NCBI RefSeq assembly: GCF_050122995.1
Contig: NZ_JBNLIA010000014.1
Location: 1-64,000 of the forward strand
Direction: 5' to 3'
DNA: 64,000 nt
DNA from: Haloparvum alkalitolerans
Lineage (GTDB): Archaea > Halobacteriota > Halobacteria > Halobacteriales > Haloferacaceae
How positions within the stretch are numbered: the first letter of the stretch is position 1; the number at the start of each line of letters is the position of its first letter. Made by a program: the position numbers and the translations under genes. The notes under the pieces were generated by a model. The model saw only the letters and a list, made by a program, of their open reading frames with translations, ran no database searches and had not been told where the DNA came from. Below are positions 41,187-50,860 of the stretch, piece by piece.

Positions 41187-41806
41187 AGGTCGTCTTCGTC
41201 GACAACTTCGACTCGTTCACCTACAACCTCGTCGAGTACGTCTCCGAGTGTCCGGTTGAGGGCGGCGTGACGACCGAGGTGCTGAAGAACACCGCCTCGG
41301 TCGACGCGGTCGCGGCCGCGGAGCCGGACGCGCTGGTTATCAGTCCCGGTCCGGGCCATCCGAAGAACGACCGCGACGTGGGCGTGACGACGGACGTGCT
41401 CCGCGAGCTGTCGCCCGAGGTCCCGACGCTCGGCGTCTGTCTCGGGCTGGAGGCGGCCGTCTACGAGTACGGCGGGACGGTCGGCCACGCGCCCGAGCCG
41501 ATCCACGGCAAGGCGTTCCCGGTCGACCACGACGGCGAGGGGGTGTTCGCGGGGCTCGACCAGGGGTTCCGCGCCGGGCGGTACCACTCGCTGGTCGCGA
41601 CCGAAGTGCCGGACTGCCTGGACGTGAGCGCGACGACCGACCACGACGGGACGGAGCTCGTAATGGGCGTGCGCCACGAGGCGTACCCGCTGGAGTGCGT
41701 CCAGTTCCACCCCGAGAGCGTGCTGACCGGCGTCGGCCACGACGTGATCCGGAACTTCCTCACGGAGGTCGCGGGCGCGACGTCGCGCGCGCCGGCCACG
41801 CGGTGA
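41183..41806 (+). CDS. trpG: Anthranilate synthase component II (glutamine amidotransferase)
   Basis: A 207-residue class I glutamine amidotransferase. DNFDSFTYNLVEYV, SPGPGHP, the nucleophile Cys86 in LGVCLGLEA and the His-Glu pair in QFHPESVLT form the complete triad. It supplies ammonia to TrpE. It is the last gene of the operon; trpCBA are not in the window. Length is normal. Confidence 0.96.
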   Translation: MKVVFVDNFDSFTYNLVEYVSECPVEGGVTTEVLKNTASVDAVAAAEPDALVISPGPGHPKNDRDVGVTTDVLRELSPEVPTLGVCLGLEAAVYEYGGTVGHAPEPIHGKAFPVDHDGEGVFAGLDQGFRAGRYHSLVATEVPDCLDVSATTDHDGTELVMGVRHEAYPLECVQFHPESVLTGVGHDVIRNFLTEVAGATSRAPATR

Positions 41807-42292
41807 CCGAGGACCGGGGAGCGGCGCCGGCGCGCGCGCTCGGCGCGGACCCCTCTGCGGGCCGACCGGTTCGCCGAACCGACCGAGGATCCGTCGTCCC
41901 GCGAGCCAGCCCTGGTGGCGTGCGATCCGCCCGACTCGACCGGTTCTGTTTATCTGATACGTCGGCGGACCGAACGGGTTTTCGGCGGGACGGCCGCCGC
42001 GGTCGGTGCGGCGGCCCCGCACGGCGACTGCGCGGCGGCCGGTCGACCGCGAACGCCCCTTCCGTTCGACTGTAAAGGACGACTCCCTCGTGCGGTTTGA
42101 TCGTTCTCGATCCACTTTCACTGCGGAGGGGCCATCCTTATGTAGACCCCGCCCGCACTACGAACACGTACAGGCGCGGAGCCGCTCGGCCGCGCCGCAG
42201 TGATCCCATAAGGGATCGGATAGTTCCACGCCCAAATGGACCGGGAACGCAACGCCTAAGGGGTCCAACTCACCAGTACGACATCACGATAC
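41807..42292. other. Long leader/intergenic region before nrdJ with paired elements
   Basis: A stretch of 486 bp without a convincing gene. Visible items: a CTGTTTATCTG box near 41944-41954; a CCTTATGTAG TATA-like box near 42136-42145, which would give a leader of about 170 nt; the inverted repeat GATCCC-ataa-GGGATC (42202-42217); and TGGACC (42237-42242) pairing with GGTCCA 18 nt later. Together with the uORF at 42293 this suggests post-transcriptional or promoter-level control of nrdJ. No known riboswitch is recognised. Confidence 0.45.
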
Positions 42293-42337
42293 ATGACCGA
42301 TTCACCACGCACTCGGGGAGACGTGACCGCGCAATGA
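42293..42337 (+). CDS. Possible 14-residue upstream ORF of nrdJ
   Basis: ATG 42293 opens MTDSPRTRGDVTAQ and stops at TGA 42335-42337, which overlaps the nrdJ start in an ATGA junction. The 4-nt overlap is the usual arrangement for translational coupling. It may be a leader peptide, or the overlap may be chance. Confidence 0.35.
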   Translation: MTDSPRTRGDVTAQ

Positions 42338-45300
42338 GCGGGAGCGACCTCTCCACGGACGAAGTCGAGCTGCCGATCAAACGCACCACCGGCGAGACGC
42401 TGGAGGACCGGCTCACGGAGAACGCCTACCACAACATCCTCCCCGCGCGCTACCTCCGAAAAGACGCCGACGGGAACCAGGTCGAGACGCAGGAGGAGCT
42501 GTTCGTCCGCGTCGCGAAGAACGTCGCGCTCGCGGAGGCCGTCTTCGAGGCCGACAAGCAGGGCGTCGAGGTCACCGTCACGCCCGACCAGCTCAAGCCC
42601 GACCACCCCCGTCGCGACGAGCTGGCCGAGGAGGTCTTCGGCGCCGGCGTCTCCGCGGACGACGACGTCGAGACGGCGCTGACGGCGCACAACGTCAACA
42701 AGTTCGCGTACGACACGGTCGTCCCCGAACTCCCGAACGAGGTCCGCGATCACGTCCAGGACGTGGCCGACCAGTTCCGCGAGGGGATGGAGTCGCTGTC
42801 GTTCATGCCGAACTCGCCGACGCTGATGAACGCGGGCGACGAGCTCCAGCAGCTCTCCGCCTGCTTCGTCGACTCCCCCGGCGACGACATCACGGACATC
42901 CACCAGACCGCCAAGGAGGCGGCCGAGGTGTTCCAGTCCGGCGGCGGCATGGGCTACGCCTTCTGGAAGCTCCGCCCGTACGGCGACGCGGTCGGCTCGA
43001 CCGGCGGCATCGCCTCCGGTCCGATCACGTTCATGCGGACGTTCGACCAGATGTGCGAGACCATCGCGCAGGGCGGCGCGCGCCGCGGCGCGCAGATGGG
43101 CGTCATGCGCGTCTCGCACCCGGACGTCATCCAGTTCATCCACGCGAAGAACAAGGACGTCTCGCTGGCGCACTCGCTCCGGCTCAACGACCCGGACGAC
43201 TTCACGCACAACTCCTTCAAGGAGGCGCTGGAGGAGGCCCGCGAGCTGATCGACGACGAGGGGCGCGTCCCCAAGCACCTCCGGAACGCGGTCGAGGGCC
43301 ACCTCTCGAACTTCAACATCTCCGTCGGCGTCACCGACGACTTCATGGAGGCGCTGTACAACGACGAGGAGTTCACCTTCACCAACCCGCGGACGGAGGA
43401 GCCCCACGTCGCCACGCCGGAGACGAAGGAGATCTACGAGATGTTCGGCCTCGGCGAGCACGTCGAGGTCGGCGAGGTGCTGTCGGTCCCCGCGGAGAAG
43501 CTCTGGGACCACATCGTCGAGGGCGCCCACGAGAACGGCGAGCCGGGCGTCATCTACCTCGAGCGCGTCAACAAGAAGCACTCCTTCGACGTGGAGGAGC
43601 ACCCCGACCACCGCATCCTCGCGACGAACCCCTGCGGCGAGCAGCCGCTGGAGGAGTACGAGGCCTGTAACCTCGGCCACATCAACCTCTCGACGCTCGC
43701 GGCCGAGGACGCGCCCGACTGGCGCGTCTGGTCCGAGGAACACGCCGACGAGTACGACTCGCAGGCGGACGCGGTCGACGCGTTCCTCGAGGAGGCGCTC
43801 GACTACGAGGAGTTCGACGACCGCATCGCGTACGGCACGCGCTTCCTCGAGAACGTCGTCACGATGTCGGACTTCCCGGTCGAGAAGATCGAGCAGAAGG
43901 TCCGCGACATGCGGAAGATCGGCCTCGGCGTCATGGGCCTCGCGCAGCTGTACGTCCAGCTCGGCATCCGGTACGGCACCGACGAGGGTAACGAGGTCGC
44001 GCGCCAGCTGATGACCCACATCAACCACGGATCGAAGTGGGCCTCCCACGAGCTCGCGGAGGAGCGCGACACGTTCAACGACTGGGACGACTCCAAGTAC
44101 GCCAACCCGACGGAGTACCCCGATTGGTTCGAGCACCACACCGGCCTCGACGCCGACGAGTGGGAAGACGGGTTCACGATCCGGAACCACAACACGACGA
44201 CCATCGCGCCGACCGGCACCACGTCGATGATCGGTAACACGACGGGCGGGTGTGAGCCCATCTACAACGTCGCGTTCTACAAGAACGTCTCCGACGACGT
44301 ACAGGGCGACGAGATGCTCGTCGAGTTCGACGACTACTTCCTGCGCACGCTGGAGGCCAACGACCTCGACGTGACGGAGGTCAAGAAGGAGGCGCAAGCA
44401 CAGATGGCGGACAACGAGTTCGACGGCGTGGAGGGGCTGGAGACGGTCCCGGACGCCATCGGCGAGCTGTTCGTCGTCACCGGCGACCTCTCCGGCAAGC
44501 AGCACGCGGCGGTCCAGTGCGCCTGCCAGGAGGGCGTCGACTCTGCCATCTCGAAGACCTGCAACTTCCCCAACTCCGCGAGCAAGGAGGACATGGACGA
44601 GGTGTACCGCTACATCTACGACCACGGCGGGAAGGGCGTCACCGTCTACCGCGACGGCACGCGCTCGAAGCAGGTCCTCACGACCCGCGCGCAGAACACG
44701 GAGTTCGCGGACGAGACCGAGGCGGCCGAGACCATCGTCGAGCAGATCAACGAGGTCTTCGGCGGTCTCGAGGCGTTCCTCGACAACGAGGACGTGCGGG
44801 CCCAGATCGACGCGGAGGTCGACAGCCTGCTCGAGGCGAGCGAGCAGCCCTCGGTCGACTACACCGAGACCCAGCCCCGTCCGGACGCGCTCTCGGGCGT
44901 GACCCAGCGCGTCGAGACCGGCTACGGCAAGCTCTACGTCACCGTCAACGAGGACGAGAGCGGCCGGCCGTTCGAGCTGTTCGCGAACATCGGCCACTCC
45001 GGCGGCTACACTAACTCCTTCACGGAGGCGCTCGCGAAGGTCATCTCGACCGCGCTCCGGAGCGGCGTCGACCCCGAGGAGGTCGTCGACGAGCTGCAGG
45101 GCACCCGCAGCCCGAAGGTGGCGTGGGACAAGGGCGAGCAGATCCAGTCCATCCCGGACGCCATCGGCACGGCCCTGCGCCGCTACCTCGACGACGAGAT
45201 CGACAAGGGGATCCCCCAGCAGCAGTCCCTCGCGGACGTGGACGAGGGCGGGAGCCCGACCGCCGACACCGACGGCGGCGCGGTCGACGCGGACGCCGGC

Positions 45301-45486
45301 GCCTCGGTCTCCGCGGGCGGTCCGAGCGCGGCCGCGGGCGGCAAGGAGGCCGCCGACGCCGACGACAGCACGCAGGACCTCATCGCGGCCGGCGAGTCCC
45401 CCGAGTGCCCGGACTGCGGTTCGATGAGCCTCTACTACTCGGAGGGATGCAAGACCTGCGAGTCGTGCGGCTGGTCCGAGTGCTGA
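42334..45486 (+). CDS. nrdJ: Adenosylcobalamin-dependent (class II) ribonucleotide reductase
   Basis: A 1050-residue protein. The barrel motifs are LSACFVDSPGDD (active-site Cys), NPCGEQPLEEYEACNLGHINL (split NPCGEQPLEEY, EACNLGHINL; radical Cys and Glu) and APTGTTSMIGNTTGGCEP. A long C-terminal region ends in a zinc-ribbon, CPDC...CKTCESCGWSEC, carrying the re-reducing cysteines. It makes deoxyribonucleotides from ribonucleotides with B12 as radical source, so needs no oxygen. The upstream open frame to 42097 is not conserved-looking; ATG 42334 is chosen. Confidence 0.95.
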   Translation: MSGSDLSTDEVELPIKRTTGETLEDRLTENAYHNILPARYLRKDADGNQVETQEELFVRVAKNVALAEAVFEADKQGVEVTVTPDQLKPDHPRRDELAEEVFGAGVSADDDVETALTAHNVNKFAYDTVVPELPNEVRDHVQDVADQFREGMESLSFMPNSPTLMNAGDELQQLSACFVDSPGDDITDIHQTAKEAAEVFQSGGGMGYAFWKLRPYGDAVGSTGGIASGPITFMRTFDQMCETIAQGGARRGAQMGVMRVSHPDVIQFIHAKNKDVSLAHSLRLNDPDDFTHNSFKEALEEARELIDDEGRVPKHLRNAVEGHLSNFNISVGVTDDFMEALYNDEEFTFTNPRTEEPHVATPETKEIYEMFGLGEHVEVGEVLSVPAEKLWDHIVEGAHENGEPGVIYLERVNKKHSFDVEEHPDHRILATNPCGEQPLEEYEACNLGHINLSTLAAEDAPDWRVWSEEHADEYDSQADAVDAFLEEALDYEEFDDRIAYGTRFLENVVTMSDFPVEKIEQKVRDMRKIGLGVMGLAQLYVQLGIRYGTDEGNEVARQLMTHINHGSKWASHELAEERDTFNDWDDSKYANPTEYPDWFEHHTGLDADEWEDGFTIRNHNTTTIAPTGTTSMIGNTTGGCEPIYNVAFYKNVSDDVQGDEMLVEFDDYFLRTLEANDLDVTEVKKEAQAQMADNEFDGVEGLETVPDAIGELFVVTGDLSGKQHAAVQCACQEGVDSAISKTCNFPNSASKEDMDEVYRYIYDHGGKGVTVYRDGTRSKQVLTTRAQNTEFADETEAAETIVEQINEVFGGLEAFLDNEDVRAQIDAEVDSLLEASEQPSVDYTETQPRPDALSGVTQRVETGYGKLYVTVNEDESGRPFELFANIGHSGGYTNSFTEALAKVISTALRSGVDPEEVVDELQGTRSPKVAWDKGEQIQSIPDAIGTALRRYLDDEIDKGIPQQQSLADVDEGGSPTADTDGGAVDADAGASVSAGGPSAAAGGKEAADADDSTQDLIAAGESPECPDCGSMSLYYSEGCKTCESCGWSEC

Positions 45487-45688
45487 GGTAGCCGAGCGGT
45501 CACACACCGTTTCTGTACGCTTTTTCCGTCGACGTATCGCGATCCCGAAGTACGCCGGAGCGACCACCTTTATCGGTATTCGCCGACACGTGTTCGGTAT
45601 GCGTCAACGACCGGTCGATCATGACTGAGCACTCTTCGACGGCCGGACCGAGCGGACACGACGGTACCGCTGTACGTCCCGCCACCTG

Positions 45689-47887
45689 ATGGGCAAGCAA
45701 CTCGAGCGCGACCTTGGGCTACCGGAGGTGACGGCGATCAGCATCGGCGCGATGGTCGGTAGCGGCATCTTCATCCTGCCGGGGCTGGCGATGGGGATGG
45801 CCGGGCCGGCCGTCGTGTTCGCGTACTTCCTCGCGGGCGTGCTGGTGTTGCCCGCCGCGTTGAGCAAGTCGGAGATGGCGACCGCGATGCCCGAGGCGGG
45901 GGGGACCTACCTCTACATCGAGCGGGCGATGGGACCGCTGTTCGGCACCATCGCGGGCGTCGGGACGTGGTTCTCGCTGACGTTCAAGGGGGCGCTCGCG
46001 CTGGTCGGCGGGGCGCCGTACCTGGTGTTGCTGTTCGACCTGCCGGTGACGCCGGTCGCGCTCACCGTCGCGTCCCTGCTCATCGTCCTGAACGTCGTCG
46101 GGGCGAAACAGACCGGCCGGATGCAGATCGGCATCGTCGCGGTCATGCTGACGGTGATGGTCTGGTTCATCGTCGCCGGCGCACCGAGCGTCGAGGGCGC
46201 CCGCTTCGAGGGGTTCTTCGACGACGGAATCGCGGGGATCCTCGGCGCGACCGGGTTCGTGTTCGTCTCCTACGCCGGCGTCACGAAGATCGCCAGCGTC
46301 GCGGAGGAGGTCGAGAACCCCGACCGGAACCTCCCGCTGGGGATCCTCGGGTCGCTCGTCATCACCGCCGGCATCTACGTCGCCATCGTGACCGTGATGG
46401 TGGGCGTGGCCGACGAGGCGGCGCTCACGGCGACCGAGACGCCGATGCAGGTCGCGGCCGAGAACGCGCTGCCCGCGGCCGGCGTCGCGGCCGTCGTTGT
46501 CGCGGCACTGCTGGCGCTGATCAGCACCGCCAACGCCGGGATCCTCTCCTCGTCGCGCTACCCGTTCGCGATGAGCCGCGACGGGCTCGCACCGGACATC
46601 TTCGAGGACGTCAGCGACCGGTTCGAGACGCCGGTCAACGCGATCACGATCACCGGCGGCGTACTGCTCGTCCTCGTCGCGTTCGTCCCCATCGACGACA
46701 TCGCCAAACTCGCCAGCGCGTTCAAGATCCTCGTGTTCATCCTGATCAACGTCGCGCTGATCGCGTTTCGGCAGGGGTCCATCGAGGCGTACGACCCGAG
46801 CTTCGAGTCCCCGCTGTACCCCGTCCCACAGCTGGTCGGGATCGTCGGCGGACTGGTGTTGCTCCGGTACATCGGGTTCGTCCCGCTGGTCGGCGCCGTC
46901 GCGATCATCCTCGGGTCGATGGCCTGGTACTACCTCTTCGTCTACCGGCGGGGCGGCGTGGGTCGCGAGGGGGCGATGACCGACGCCGTCCGCCGGAGCG
47001 TCGGCCGCGACGTGGTCGAACAGACGGAGACCGAGATCGGCACCGCCGGGGATGAGGTCCTCGTGGCGGTCACCGAGCGGACGCCGCCCGCGGTCGAGCG
47101 GTCGCTGATCGACCTCGCGACCGACCTCGCCCGGACGCGCGAGGGCGGGGTCAGGGTCGCGCAGTTCGACGAGACGCCCGACCAGACGCCGCTCCCGCAG
47201 TCCGCGTCCGTCCTCACCGAGGCCGATCAGGCGTTCGAGGCCAGAATGGCCGACCGGGCGACCGACTCCGAGATCCCGGTCCGGTACGGCGAGGTCGTCA
47301 GCCACGACACCCGCCACGCCATCGTCAACTACGCCGCGTCGGTCGGCGCCGACACCCTGCTGATCGAGCGCTCGACCGGGTCGGAGACGGTGCTCGGGAG
47401 CGACGTGGACTGGATCGAGGCCCACGCGCCCTGCAGCGTCGTCGAGGTCTCGAACCTCGACCACGACGCCGCCGAGCGCATCGGCGTCGTCACCGACGAG
47501 GGGCCGTTCGACCCGGCGAAGGTGGCGCTCGCGGACGCGCTCGCCACGGCGGTCGGCGGGACGGTGACGTTCTACCTCCCCGTCGGTGCGGACCCGCCGG
47601 AGAGCCGCCGCAACACGACCGCCGACTACCTCGCCGACCTCGCGGCGCTGTGTGAGGCCCCGGTCACGACGCGCGTCGTCGAGTCGGGGACCGACGAGGC
47701 CATCGACATCGCGACCGCCGACTCCGACGTCCTCGTCGTCAGCGGCGTTCAGCGCGACCTCACGGACCGGCTGTTCGGCCGCGGCTCCGACCCCGCGGCG
47801 ATCACGGCGAAACACGGAACGCTGGTCGTCTACGGGGAGCAACAGCCGGGGCGGCTCCGGCGGGCGCTCGAACGGCGCCTGTTCTGA
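45689..47887 (+). CDS. APC family amino-acid permease fused to two UspA-like domains
   Basis: A 732-residue protein. Residues about 1-425 form a 12-helix APC transporter starting LPEVTAISIGAMVGSGIFILPG, with YAGVTKIASVAEEVENPDRN in the middle. Residues about 440-590 and 590-732 are two universal-stress-like domains (ADTLLIERSTGSETVLGSDV; SDVLVVSGVQRDLTDRLFGRG). The fusion suggests nucleotide- or stress-dependent control of amine or amino-acid uptake. The substrate is unknown. ATG 45689 is the first Met of the permease fold. Confidence 0.9.
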   Translation: MGKQLERDLGLPEVTAISIGAMVGSGIFILPGLAMGMAGPAVVFAYFLAGVLVLPAALSKSEMATAMPEAGGTYLYIERAMGPLFGTIAGVGTWFSLTFKGALALVGGAPYLVLLFDLPVTPVALTVASLLIVLNVVGAKQTGRMQIGIVAVMLTVMVWFIVAGAPSVEGARFEGFFDDGIAGILGATGFVFVSYAGVTKIASVAEEVENPDRNLPLGILGSLVITAGIYVAIVTVMVGVADEAALTATETPMQVAAENALPAAGVAAVVVAALLALISTANAGILSSSRYPFAMSRDGLAPDIFEDVSDRFETPVNAITITGGVLLVLVAFVPIDDIAKLASAFKILVFILINVALIAFRQGSIEAYDPSFESPLYPVPQLVGIVGGLVLLRYIGFVPLVGAVAIILGSMAWYYLFVYRRGGVGREGAMTDAVRRSVGRDVVEQTETEIGTAGDEVLVAVTERTPPAVERSLIDLATDLARTREGGVRVAQFDETPDQTPLPQSASVLTEADQAFEARMADRATDSEIPVRYGEVVSHDTRHAIVNYAASVGADTLLIERSTGSETVLGSDVDWIEAHAPCSVVEVSNLDHDAAERIGVVTDEGPFDPAKVALADALATAVGGTVTFYLPVGADPPESRRNTTADYLADLAALCEAPVTTRVVESGTDEAIDIATADSDVLVVSGVQRDLTDRLFGRGSDPAAITAKHGTLVVYGEQQPGRLRRALERRLF

Positions 47888-47950
47888 CTCGCCTCGCGCC
47901 CGACGCGGTCGGGGCGGTCGAACGCGACGGAGCGCTCCGCCGCCGACCGC

Positions 47951-48949
47951 TCAGACGGGCGCCAGCGCGTCGATGGTCTCGTGGATCTCGTCCACCTCGG
48001 CGCCGCGCGGGAACGACACCGCGGCGGCGTCGAGCCCCTCGACGGCCGCGAAGCGGTCGAGGGCGACCTCGGCCTCCGCGGGCGTTCCACAGACCGCCAG
48101 CCGGTCGAGCAGGTCGTCGTCGAACGCGGCGAGCGCGGCCTCGCGGTCGCCCGCCTGCCACGCGTCGTGGACGGCGTTCGCGCGCTCCTCGAACCCCTGT
48201 CTGGCGAGCGCGTCGCGGTAGTAGGTGCCCATCCCGCCGACGTAGAAGGCGAGATGTCGACGGGCCAACTCGCGGGCGCGGTCGCCGTCCTCCAGCACGC
48301 AACAGGTGAGCGAGAGGACGGTCCGGAGGTCGTCGGGGTCGCGGTCGCCCAACTCGGCGCCGCGCGCGAGGTCGTCGAGTCGGTCGCGGAGGCCGTCGGG
48401 CGTGAACAGCAGGGCGTGCCAGCCGTCGCCGAAGCGACCGGCGAGTTCGACCGCCTTCGGGCCCATGCCCGCGACTTCGACCGGCGGGGCGGGGTCGGGC
48501 GGCGCACAGCGCAGTCGGAACCCCTGCAGGTCGACGTACTCGCCCTCGTAGGTCACCTCCTCCCCGGAGAGGACCTGCCGGATCACGTCGACGTACTCGC
48601 GGGTACGGCGGAGCGGGTTGCCGAAGTCGACGCCGTGCCAGTTCTCGATCACCGCGGGGCCGCTCGGGCCGACCCCGAGCCGGAACCGGCCGTCTGCGGC
48701 TTCCTGAAGCGTGGCGGCGGTCGCCCCGACGAGCGCGGGCGAGCGGGAGTAGACGTTGAGGATGCTGGTGCCGAGGTCGATGGTCTCGGTCCGCTCGGCC
48801 GCGAGCGCGAGGGTCGTGACGGCGTCGCGGCCCCACGTCTCGGGGAGGTAGGCGGCGTCGTAGCCGGCGGCCTCGCCGCGTTCGAACAGCCCCAGCACGT
48901 CGTCGAGGCGCGGGAGCGAGGCGACCGGGAGATGCAGCGCGCGGTCCAT
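47951..48949 (-). CDS. LLM-class flavin/F420-dependent oxidoreductase (Mer-like)
   Basis: A 332-residue luciferase-like TIM barrel. YDAAYLPETWGRDAVTTLALAAERTETIDLGTSILNVYSRSP (split at YDAAYLPETWGRDAVTT and LALAAERTETIDLGTSI) and DGRFRLGVGPSGP are typical of the F420-dependent methylene-tetrahydromethanopterin reductase-like subgroup common in haloarchaea. It likely uses reduced coenzyme F420 or FMN. The substrate is unknown. ATG 48949 is used; the upstream frame is non-homologous. It is convergent with the APC-USP gene. Confidence 0.88.
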   Translation of the reverse strand: MDRALHLPVASLPRLDDVLGLFERGEAAGYDAAYLPETWGRDAVTTLALAAERTETIDLGTSILNVYSRSPALVGATAATLQEAADGRFRLGVGPSGPAVIENWHGVDFGNPLRRTREYVDVIRQVLSGEEVTYEGEYVDLQGFRLRCAPPDPAPPVEVAGMGPKAVELAGRFGDGWHALLFTPDGLRDRLDDLARGAELGDRDPDDLRTVLSLTCCVLEDGDRARELARRHLAFYVGGMGTYYRDALARQGFEERANAVHDAWQAGDREAALAAFDDDLLDRLAVCGTPAEAEVALDRFAAVEGLDAAAVSFPRGAEVDEIHETIDALAPV

Positions 48950-49065
48950 ACCCCCCGAACCCGCCGGCGGCTCATAAGCGTGGGTGGCGGATCGGGGCGC
49001 AGCGCGGGGCCGCAGCACTGGACGCGGGGAGAACCCTTTTGCGTGAGACGGACGCGGTTCCGGAC

Positions 49066-49272
49066 GTGCGCGGTCCCCTGGGAGCGCTCCGGAACACGCC
49101 GATCCTCGGCACCTACCTGCGGGCGTACGTCGCGTTCCTCCTCGCGAGCCTGCTGGCGGTGACGAGCGGCGCCGTCCTCCTCCGAGTCGGCCGCGCGATG
49201 GGGGTGGCGGCGCTGTCGGCGGCGCTGGTGGCCGGATTCGCGGCGTGCTGGGCCGTGTTCGCCTTCCGGTAG
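49066..49272 (+). CDS. Two-helix small membrane protein
   Basis: A 68-residue protein from GTG (MRGPLGALRNTPILGTYLRAY) with two membrane helices, VAFLLASLLAVTSGAVLL and VAALSAALVAGFAACWAVFAF, joined by a short basic loop (RVGRAMG). No family is recognised. It diverges from the LLM gene and lies about 115 bp before the photolyase gene on the same strand. Confidence 0.6.
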   Translation: MRGPLGALRNTPILGTYLRAYVAFLLASLLAVTSGAVLLRVGRAMGVAALSAALVAGFAACWAVFAFR

Positions 49273-49387
49273 CCCTTCCGACCGTGGCGGTCGGCGGTCC
49301 CGCGCTCCGGTCGTCGGGGCGTCGCGCGGTCGTCCCGTCGGCGTCGCTCTCCCGTACTTTCAGGTAGTGCACGCCCCATGGGGATCC

Positions 49388-50848
49388 ATGGAGCTGTTCT
49401 GGCATCGACGGGACCTACGCGTCGCGGACAACGTCGGCCTCGCGGCCGCGGCCGACCGCGACGCGGTCGCGTCCGTCTTCGTGTTCGACGACGCGGTGCT
49501 CGAGCACGCCGGCGCGCCCCGCGTCGGGTTCCTGCTCGACGCGCTCGACGCGCTCCGGGCGGCGTACCGCGACCGCGGGAGCGACCTGCTCCTCGCGCGC
49601 GGCGACCCGACCGCGGTCGTGCCCGCGCTGGCCGACGAACTCGACGCCGACCGCGTCGTCTGGAACCGCGACTACTCCGGGCTCGCGCGGCGTCGCGACG
49701 CCGCGGTCCGGCAGGCGCTCGACGAGGCCGACGTGCCGCGCGAGGCCCACCACGACGCCGTCCTGCACACGCCGGATTCGATCCGGACGAACGCCGGCGA
49801 CCCCTACTCCGTCTACACCTACTACTGGAAGAAGTGGGACGACCGCGAGGCGGACGACCCCGCGCCGACCCCCGACGGGGACGACCTCGCCTCCACGGAC
49901 GAGTTCGAGGGCGCACGCGGCGAACTGGACGCGCTCCTCGCGGATCTCCCCGAGCCCGCGGACCTGGGCTTTTCGGAACCCGACGCCGACCTCCCCGAGG
50001 CGGGGACAGCTGCCGCGCGCGAACGCCTCGACGGGTTCCTCTCCGAGGACGTGTTCCGCTACGCGGAGGCGCGCGACTACCCCGGCGAGTCGGCCACCTC
50101 GCGGCTCTCGCAGGACCTCAAGTACGGGACGATCGGCGTCCGCGAGGCGTACGCGGCGACGGAAGAAGCGCTGGACGCGGCCGCGGACCGCCCCGAGGCG
50201 GACGCCGCGGAGAGCGTCACGGAGTTCCAGGGCCAACTCGCGTGGCGCGAGTTCTACACGCAGGTGCTGTACCACAACCCCGAGGTGGTGACGGAGAACT
50301 ACAAGTCGTACGAGGAGCCCATCGCGTGGCGCGAGGACGCGGAGGCGCTCGTGGCCTGGAAGGAGGGGCGGACGGGCTACCCCATCGTGGACGCGGGGAT
50401 GCGCCAGCTCAGCGCGGAGGCGTACATGCACAACCGCGTGCGGATGATCGTCGCCGCGTTCCTCACGAAGGACCTCCTGATCGACTGGCGGGAGGGGTAC
50501 GCCCACTTCCGCGAGCACCTCGTGGACCACGACACCGCCAACGACAACGGCGGCTGGCAGTGGGCGGCCTCCACGGGGACCGACGCGCAGCCGTACTTCC
50601 GGATCTTCAACCCGATGACGCAGGGGGAACGCTACGACCCCGACGCCGCGTACATCACCGAGTACGTTCCGGAACTCCGGGGCGTCGACCCCGAGACGAT
50701 CCACTCGTGGCACGAGCGCTCGCAGGCGGAACGCGACCGCGCCGCGCCCGACTATCCGGCGCCGATCGTGGACCACTCCGAGCGCCGCGAGGAAGCGCTG
50801 GCGATGTTCAAACGCGCTCGCGGCGAGGACCCCGACTCGTCGGGGTGA
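49388..50848 (+). CDS. phr: Deoxyribodipyrimidine photolyase
   Basis: A 486-residue protein of the photolyase/cryptochrome family. The N-terminal Rossmann domain starts MELFWHRRDLRVADNVGLA. The C-terminal FAD domain has ESATSRLSQDLKYGTIGVREAY, FQGQLAWREFYTQVLYHNP, GYPIVDAGMRQL, MHNRVRMIVAAFLTKDLLIDWR (split at MHNRVRMIVAAF, LTKDLLIDWR) and NGGWQWAASTGTDAQPYFRIFNP (split at NGGWQWAAS, TGTDAQPYFRIFNP). These match class I CPD photolyases, which repair UV dimers with blue light and suit a brine-surface organism. (6-4) specificity cannot be excluded. Confidence 0.94.
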   Translation: MELFWHRRDLRVADNVGLAAAADRDAVASVFVFDDAVLEHAGAPRVGFLLDALDALRAAYRDRGSDLLLARGDPTAVVPALADELDADRVVWNRDYSGLARRRDAAVRQALDEADVPREAHHDAVLHTPDSIRTNAGDPYSVYTYYWKKWDDREADDPAPTPDGDDLASTDEFEGARGELDALLADLPEPADLGFSEPDADLPEAGTAAARERLDGFLSEDVFRYAEARDYPGESATSRLSQDLKYGTIGVREAYAATEEALDAAADRPEADAAESVTEFQGQLAWREFYTQVLYHNPEVVTENYKSYEEPIAWREDAEALVAWKEGRTGYPIVDAGMRQLSAEAYMHNRVRMIVAAFLTKDLLIDWREGYAHFREHLVDHDTANDNGGWQWAASTGTDAQPYFRIFNPMTQGERYDPDAAYITEYVPELRGVDPETIHSWHERSQAERDRAAPDYPAPIVDHSERREEALAMFKRARGEDPDSSG

Positions 50849-50860
50849 AAGAAGGGACGC

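Noticed and set aside
42256..45567. 1103-codon open frame antisense to nrdJ
   Set aside because: High GC with G/C third positions removes stops from the complementary frame; the translation is V/L/R/D-rich with no motif, while the plus strand encodes a clear reductase.
45487..45688. Possible tRNA suggested by AGGTAGCCGAGCGGTCA after nrdJ
   Set aside because: The start resembles a D-arm fragment but no anticodon stem, T-loop GTTCRA or acceptor pairing follows.
49374..49383. CCCCATGGGG palindrome before the photolyase gene
   Set aside because: Short, GC-rich and expected by chance; nothing links it to control.
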